Part shown: positions 7,197 to 10,149 of the stretch, one piece after another
How the letters are laid out: every line of letters begins with the position of its first letter
Position numbering within the stretch: position 1 is the first letter of the stretch
Assembly (NCBI GenBank): GCA_003024985.2
Contig: PXIH01S0015426.1
From: Euperipatoides rowelli
Taxonomy: Eukaryota; Onychophora; Udeonychophora; Euonychophora; Peripatopsidae
Direction: 5' to 3' (one strand)
Length of the DNA: 10,149 nucleotides
Translations under genes and position numbers: made by a program
Notes under the pieces: generated by a model
Seen by the model: the letters and a program-made list of their open reading frames with translations, nothing else
The model's database searches: none
Told to the model about the DNA's origin: nothing

Positions 7197-7790
7197 AATC
7201 GATGGGTAGATGCATAGTTGGATGTTGAAAGTGAAATATGGGTGGACGAGTAAATTAATGAATGACAGATGGATGGATGGATGGCTGTCTGGCTGGATGG
7301 CTGTCTGGCTGGATAGCTGTCTGGCTGGATGGATGGCCGGCCGGCCGGCCAGTAGGATGGATGGACGGACAGAAGGATGGATGAATAGAAGAATGGGTGA
7401 TGGATGTATGGATAAATGGGTAGATGGATGTACAGATGAATGGGTGGTGGATGTACAGATGAATGGGTGGTTAGATGTATGGACAGAGGGATGGAAATGG
7501 AGACAGAAAGAAATATAAATGGATAGCTGAATAAATAAAGGGAATGAAGGATGGATGAGAAGATGGATTTATGGATGGATGAATGACTAGAATGACAAAT
7601 ATAACTAGACAGTCAAAAGGATGAATGGGAACAATTTATGGAAGATGGATTGATGAATAGATGGGCAGACAGATAGATAGACAATAGAATGATGAATGGA
7701 TGGATAGATGAAATGAATGATAAATGGGAAGTATAAAGATGGACATGTAAATAGATTTTATTGATAGATGGACAATCTTATAGACAGATA
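7197..7790 (+). repeat. Degenerate GATGGA/GATAGA simple-repeat array
   Basis: The sequence is dominated by GATG, GATGGATG and, further right, GATAGATAGACA units, with point changes and small insertions. The plus strand is purine- and T-rich with very little C on the right side. Translations of this array give frames rich in MDGW and GWM on one strand and IYLSIHPSI-type frames on the other. These are repeat artefacts, not genes. Toward 7790 the units drift into CAGATAGGCAGATAATCAGAC, a plausible bridge to the next array. Confidence 0.85.
7284..7350 (+). repeat. Three 16-bp GCTGTCTGGCTGGATG units followed by (GGCC)4
   Basis: Copies at 7284-7299, 7300-7315 and 7316-7331 differ by a single base. 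A perfect GGCC tetramer at 7335-7350 follows. This GC-rich island is unlike the AT-rich surroundings and is self-complementary. Confidence 0.8.
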
Positions 7791-7850
7791 GGCAGATAAT
7801 CAGACAAATTGGCAGTCTGTCAGACCAACATAATAACAGACCCACAAATC

Positions 7851-8765
7851 AACAGTCCCAGAAATTGACAGACCCAAAGATATACAGACCAGCATAACCA
7901 CATAATGATAAACCACACATCAACAGCTTTGCATTGACAAATACACATTGACAGCCCACACATTGACAGACCCACATATCAACAGACCCACACACTGACA
8001 GGCCCACACATCGACAGGCCCACACATCGACAGACACATACATCGACAGACACACATCATCAGACATGCAAATCGACAGACATACACATAGACAGACACA
8101 CACATTGACAGACACACACATCAACAGACACACGCATTGACAGACACCCACATTGACAGACACACACATTGGCAGAAACACACTTCGACAGACACACACA
8201 CACACACCACCAGATACACACATCAACAGACACACACATCATACACATGAATCAACAGACACATACACATCAACAGACACATACACATCAACAGTCCCAG
8301 AAATTGACAGACCCATTTAAGATATACAGACCAACATAACCACATAATGATAAACCTCACAACAACAGCTTTGCATTGACAAATTCACATTGACAGCCCA
8401 CACATTGACAGACCCACATATCAACAGACCCATATACTGACAGACCCACACATCGACAGACACACACATTGACAGACACACACATCAACAGACACACATC
8501 GACAGACACACACATCGACAGACACACACATTGACAGACACACACATTGATAGATACATACATTGGCAGAAACACACTTTGACAGACACCCACATCACCA
8601 GACACACACATCAACAGTCACACACATCATACACATGAATCAACAGACATACACACATAGACAGATACACACATCAACTGGCACACACACACATTGACAG
8701 ACATTGACAGACACATTGACCTACACATCATCAAAAGACACACACATTAACAAAAATACACATTG
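7851..8765 (+). repeat. Higher-order duplication within the minisatellite, offset about 439 bp
   Basis: The segment starting AACAGTCCCAGAAATTGACA at 7851 recurs at 8290. Both continue through AGATATACAGACCA, CATAACCACATAATGATAAA, CAACAGCTTTGCATTGACAA and CACATTGACAGCCCACACAT. Later landmarks also recur in order, such as TTGGCAGAAACACACTT (8170, 8563) and ATCATACACATGAATCAACA (about 8239, 8626). The copies differ by scattered substitutions and indels, so the two blocks are an older duplication. Confidence 0.75.
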
Positions 8766-9051
8766 NCACATCAACAGACACACATCGACAGACACACACA
8801 TCGACAGACACACACATTGACAGACACACACATTGATAGATACATACATTGGCAGAAACACACTTTGACAGACACCCACATCACCAGACACACACATCAA
8901 CAGTCACACACATCATACACATGAATCAACAGACATACACACATAGACAGATACACACATCAACTGGCACACACACACATTGACAGACATTGACAGACAC
9001 ATTGACCTACACATCATCAAAAGACACACACATTAACAAAAATACACATTG
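8481..9051 (+). repeat. 285-bp direct duplication separated by one N
   Basis: Positions 8481-8765 and 8767-9051 appear identical wherever I compared them, with an offset of 286. The single ambiguous base N at 8766 lies exactly between them. Perfect identity contrasts with the diverged copies elsewhere in the array. This is more likely an assembly join of overlapping contigs than a natural duplication, though a recent duplication is possible. Confidence 0.85.
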
Positions 9052-10149
9052 ACAGACACACACATCAACAGACACACATATCAACACATATCAACACACA
9101 CACACACATCAACAGACACACATATCAACACACACACATCAACACCCACACACTTCAACACACACACATCAACAGACACACATATCAACACACACACACA
9201 TCAATACACACACACACTTCAACACACACACATCAACATACACATACATTGTCTGACACACACACATTGACAGACACATCAAAAGGCACACATCAACAGA
9301 CACACACATTGTAAGGAACAAACACATCAACAAACACATACACACATCAACAGACACACACATAACAGACACATATGTACATATCAAATGATACACACAT
9401 TAACAGACACTCAAATTGACAGACACACACATTGGCAGATACACATTGACAGACACACATCGACAGACACACACATCGACAAACACACACACATCAAAAG
9501 ACACGCACATCAACAGACACCCACATCAACAGACACACACAATGACAGACACACATACATCGAAAGACATACACACACTGACAGACACACATATCAACAG
9601 ACACACCCATATTGACAGACACATACACAATCACAACACACACATTGATAAAAATATACATACATTAATAAACATATAATTAACAGACACACACAATGAC
9701 AGAGGCACAAATTGACAGACACCCACATCAACATATACATGCATCAACAGGCACAACTATCATCAGACACAATAATCATCAGACACAAACATCAAAAGAC
9801 ATAAATATCAACAAACATCAACAAACACAAACATCGACAGACACACACATTAACAGACAATCATTATCAGACACAAACATTGATGGACACAAACATAAAC
9901 AGACACAAACATCAACAGACACAAAATCACATACACATTGACAGACCACACACACATTGACAGACCACACAAATCAACAGACACGCATACATCAACAGAC
10001 ACACACACATCAACAGACACACACACATCCCCAGACACACACATCAACAGACACACACACATCAACAGACACACACACATCAACAGACACACACACATCA
10101 ACAGACACACACACACATCAACATACACACACACACATCAACAGACACA

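Larger units (their letters stand above)
7057..10149 (+). other. Intron (partial) filled with tandem simple repeats
   Basis: It begins with GTAAGT and runs off the window end. Apart from about 130 bp of AT-rich sequence it is made of tandem repeats: AAAT and T runs, a GATGGA-type array, then a long CAGACACACA-type minisatellite. No further DM13 exon was found. The intron is therefore at least 3.1 kb. Confidence 0.75.
7800..10149 (+). repeat. CA-rich minisatellite, unit CAGACACACA plus a TCAA/TTGA/TCGA core
   Basis: Units of about 12 to 18 bp repeat to the window end. Each has CAGACA, a variable run of CA, and a four-base core that is usually TCAA, TTGA or TCGA. Unit length varies mainly by the number of CA steps. 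Left units carry CAGACCCACA variants; the rightmost units (from about 9980) are the most uniform, with CACACATCAACAGACA. The plus strand is nearly free of G except in CAGA and the core, so the minus strand is G/T-rich. Open frames here are cysteine/valine-rich on the minus strand and threonine/histidine-rich on the plus strand, and are products of the repeat. The array continues past the window. Confidence 0.9.

Noticed and set aside
7210-7518. 102-codon plus-strand frame rich in Met, Asp, Gly and Trp
   Set aside because: It is the translation of the GATGGA and GCTGTCTGGCTG repeats, with no non-repetitive coding part.
7849-8614. Minus-strand frames rich in Cys, Val and Ser that resemble cysteine-rich peptides
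   Set aside because: They are translations of the GT-rich strand of the minisatellite. Overlapping frames show the same composition, the pattern follows the repeat, and there is no signal peptide or gene context.
9049-9941. Plus-strand frames rich in Thr, His and Asp (DTHINRHT-type)
   Set aside because: They result from the ACACAT and CAGACA units in the tandem array. No start context or conserved domain is present.
7800-10149. Possible CRISPR array because of regular short repeats
   Set aside because: Units are directly adjacent, degenerate and CA-rich, with no unique spacers. The surroundings are eukaryotic, with spliced exons and LINE remnants.

Overview
The window looks like intronic DNA from an invertebrate animal. 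It is AT-rich, has no long open genes, contains two short exons with good splice sites, and carries eroded transposons and long simple-sequence arrays. I cannot name the species. A mollusc or another lophotrochozoan is plausible but unproven, and nothing here looks bacterial or viral.

Host gene (+ strand). Exons at 949-1093 and 6984-7056 join in phase across a 5.9 kb intron. Together they encode most of a DM13 domain, the extracellular domain of Skeletor-like proteins. Both outer ends are splice sites, so the rest of the gene lies outside the window. Positions 1-948 and 7057-10149 are the flanking introns.

Left intron (1-948). It holds a diverged direct duplication (33-229) and, on the minus strand, a probable relic of a Tc1/mariner-type transposase (about 395-615).

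Central intron (1094-6983). It holds two mobile elements. A degenerate two-ORF non-LTR retrotransposon (LINE) lies antisense to the host gene, from about 6467 down to about 3514. Its ORF1 keeps a broken CCHC zinc knuckle, and its ORF2 keeps an endonuclease domain and only the start of the reverse transcriptase. Where the reverse transcriptase stops, a 1.9 kb non-autonomous DNA transposon begins (1616-3508). It has about 84-bp terminal inverted repeats and arrays of an ACTTCC motif that point inward from both ends. The DNA element probably inserted into the LINE.

Right intron (7057-10149). After an AAAT run and a T tract comes a GATGGA-type array (about 7197-7790). It gives way to a long CA-rich minisatellite (about 7800 to the window end) built on CAGACACACA plus a TCAA, TTGA or TCGA core. 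Higher-order duplications are present. One is a 285-bp copy pair separated by a single N, which suggests an assembly join. The cysteine-rich or histidine/threonine-rich open frames in this region are repeat artefacts.

The only working gene visible is the DM13 gene. I found no convincing new molecular system. The most informative signals are the reciprocal CpG-decay pattern in the minisatellite, the subterminal motif arrays of the DNA element, and the N-junction duplication.
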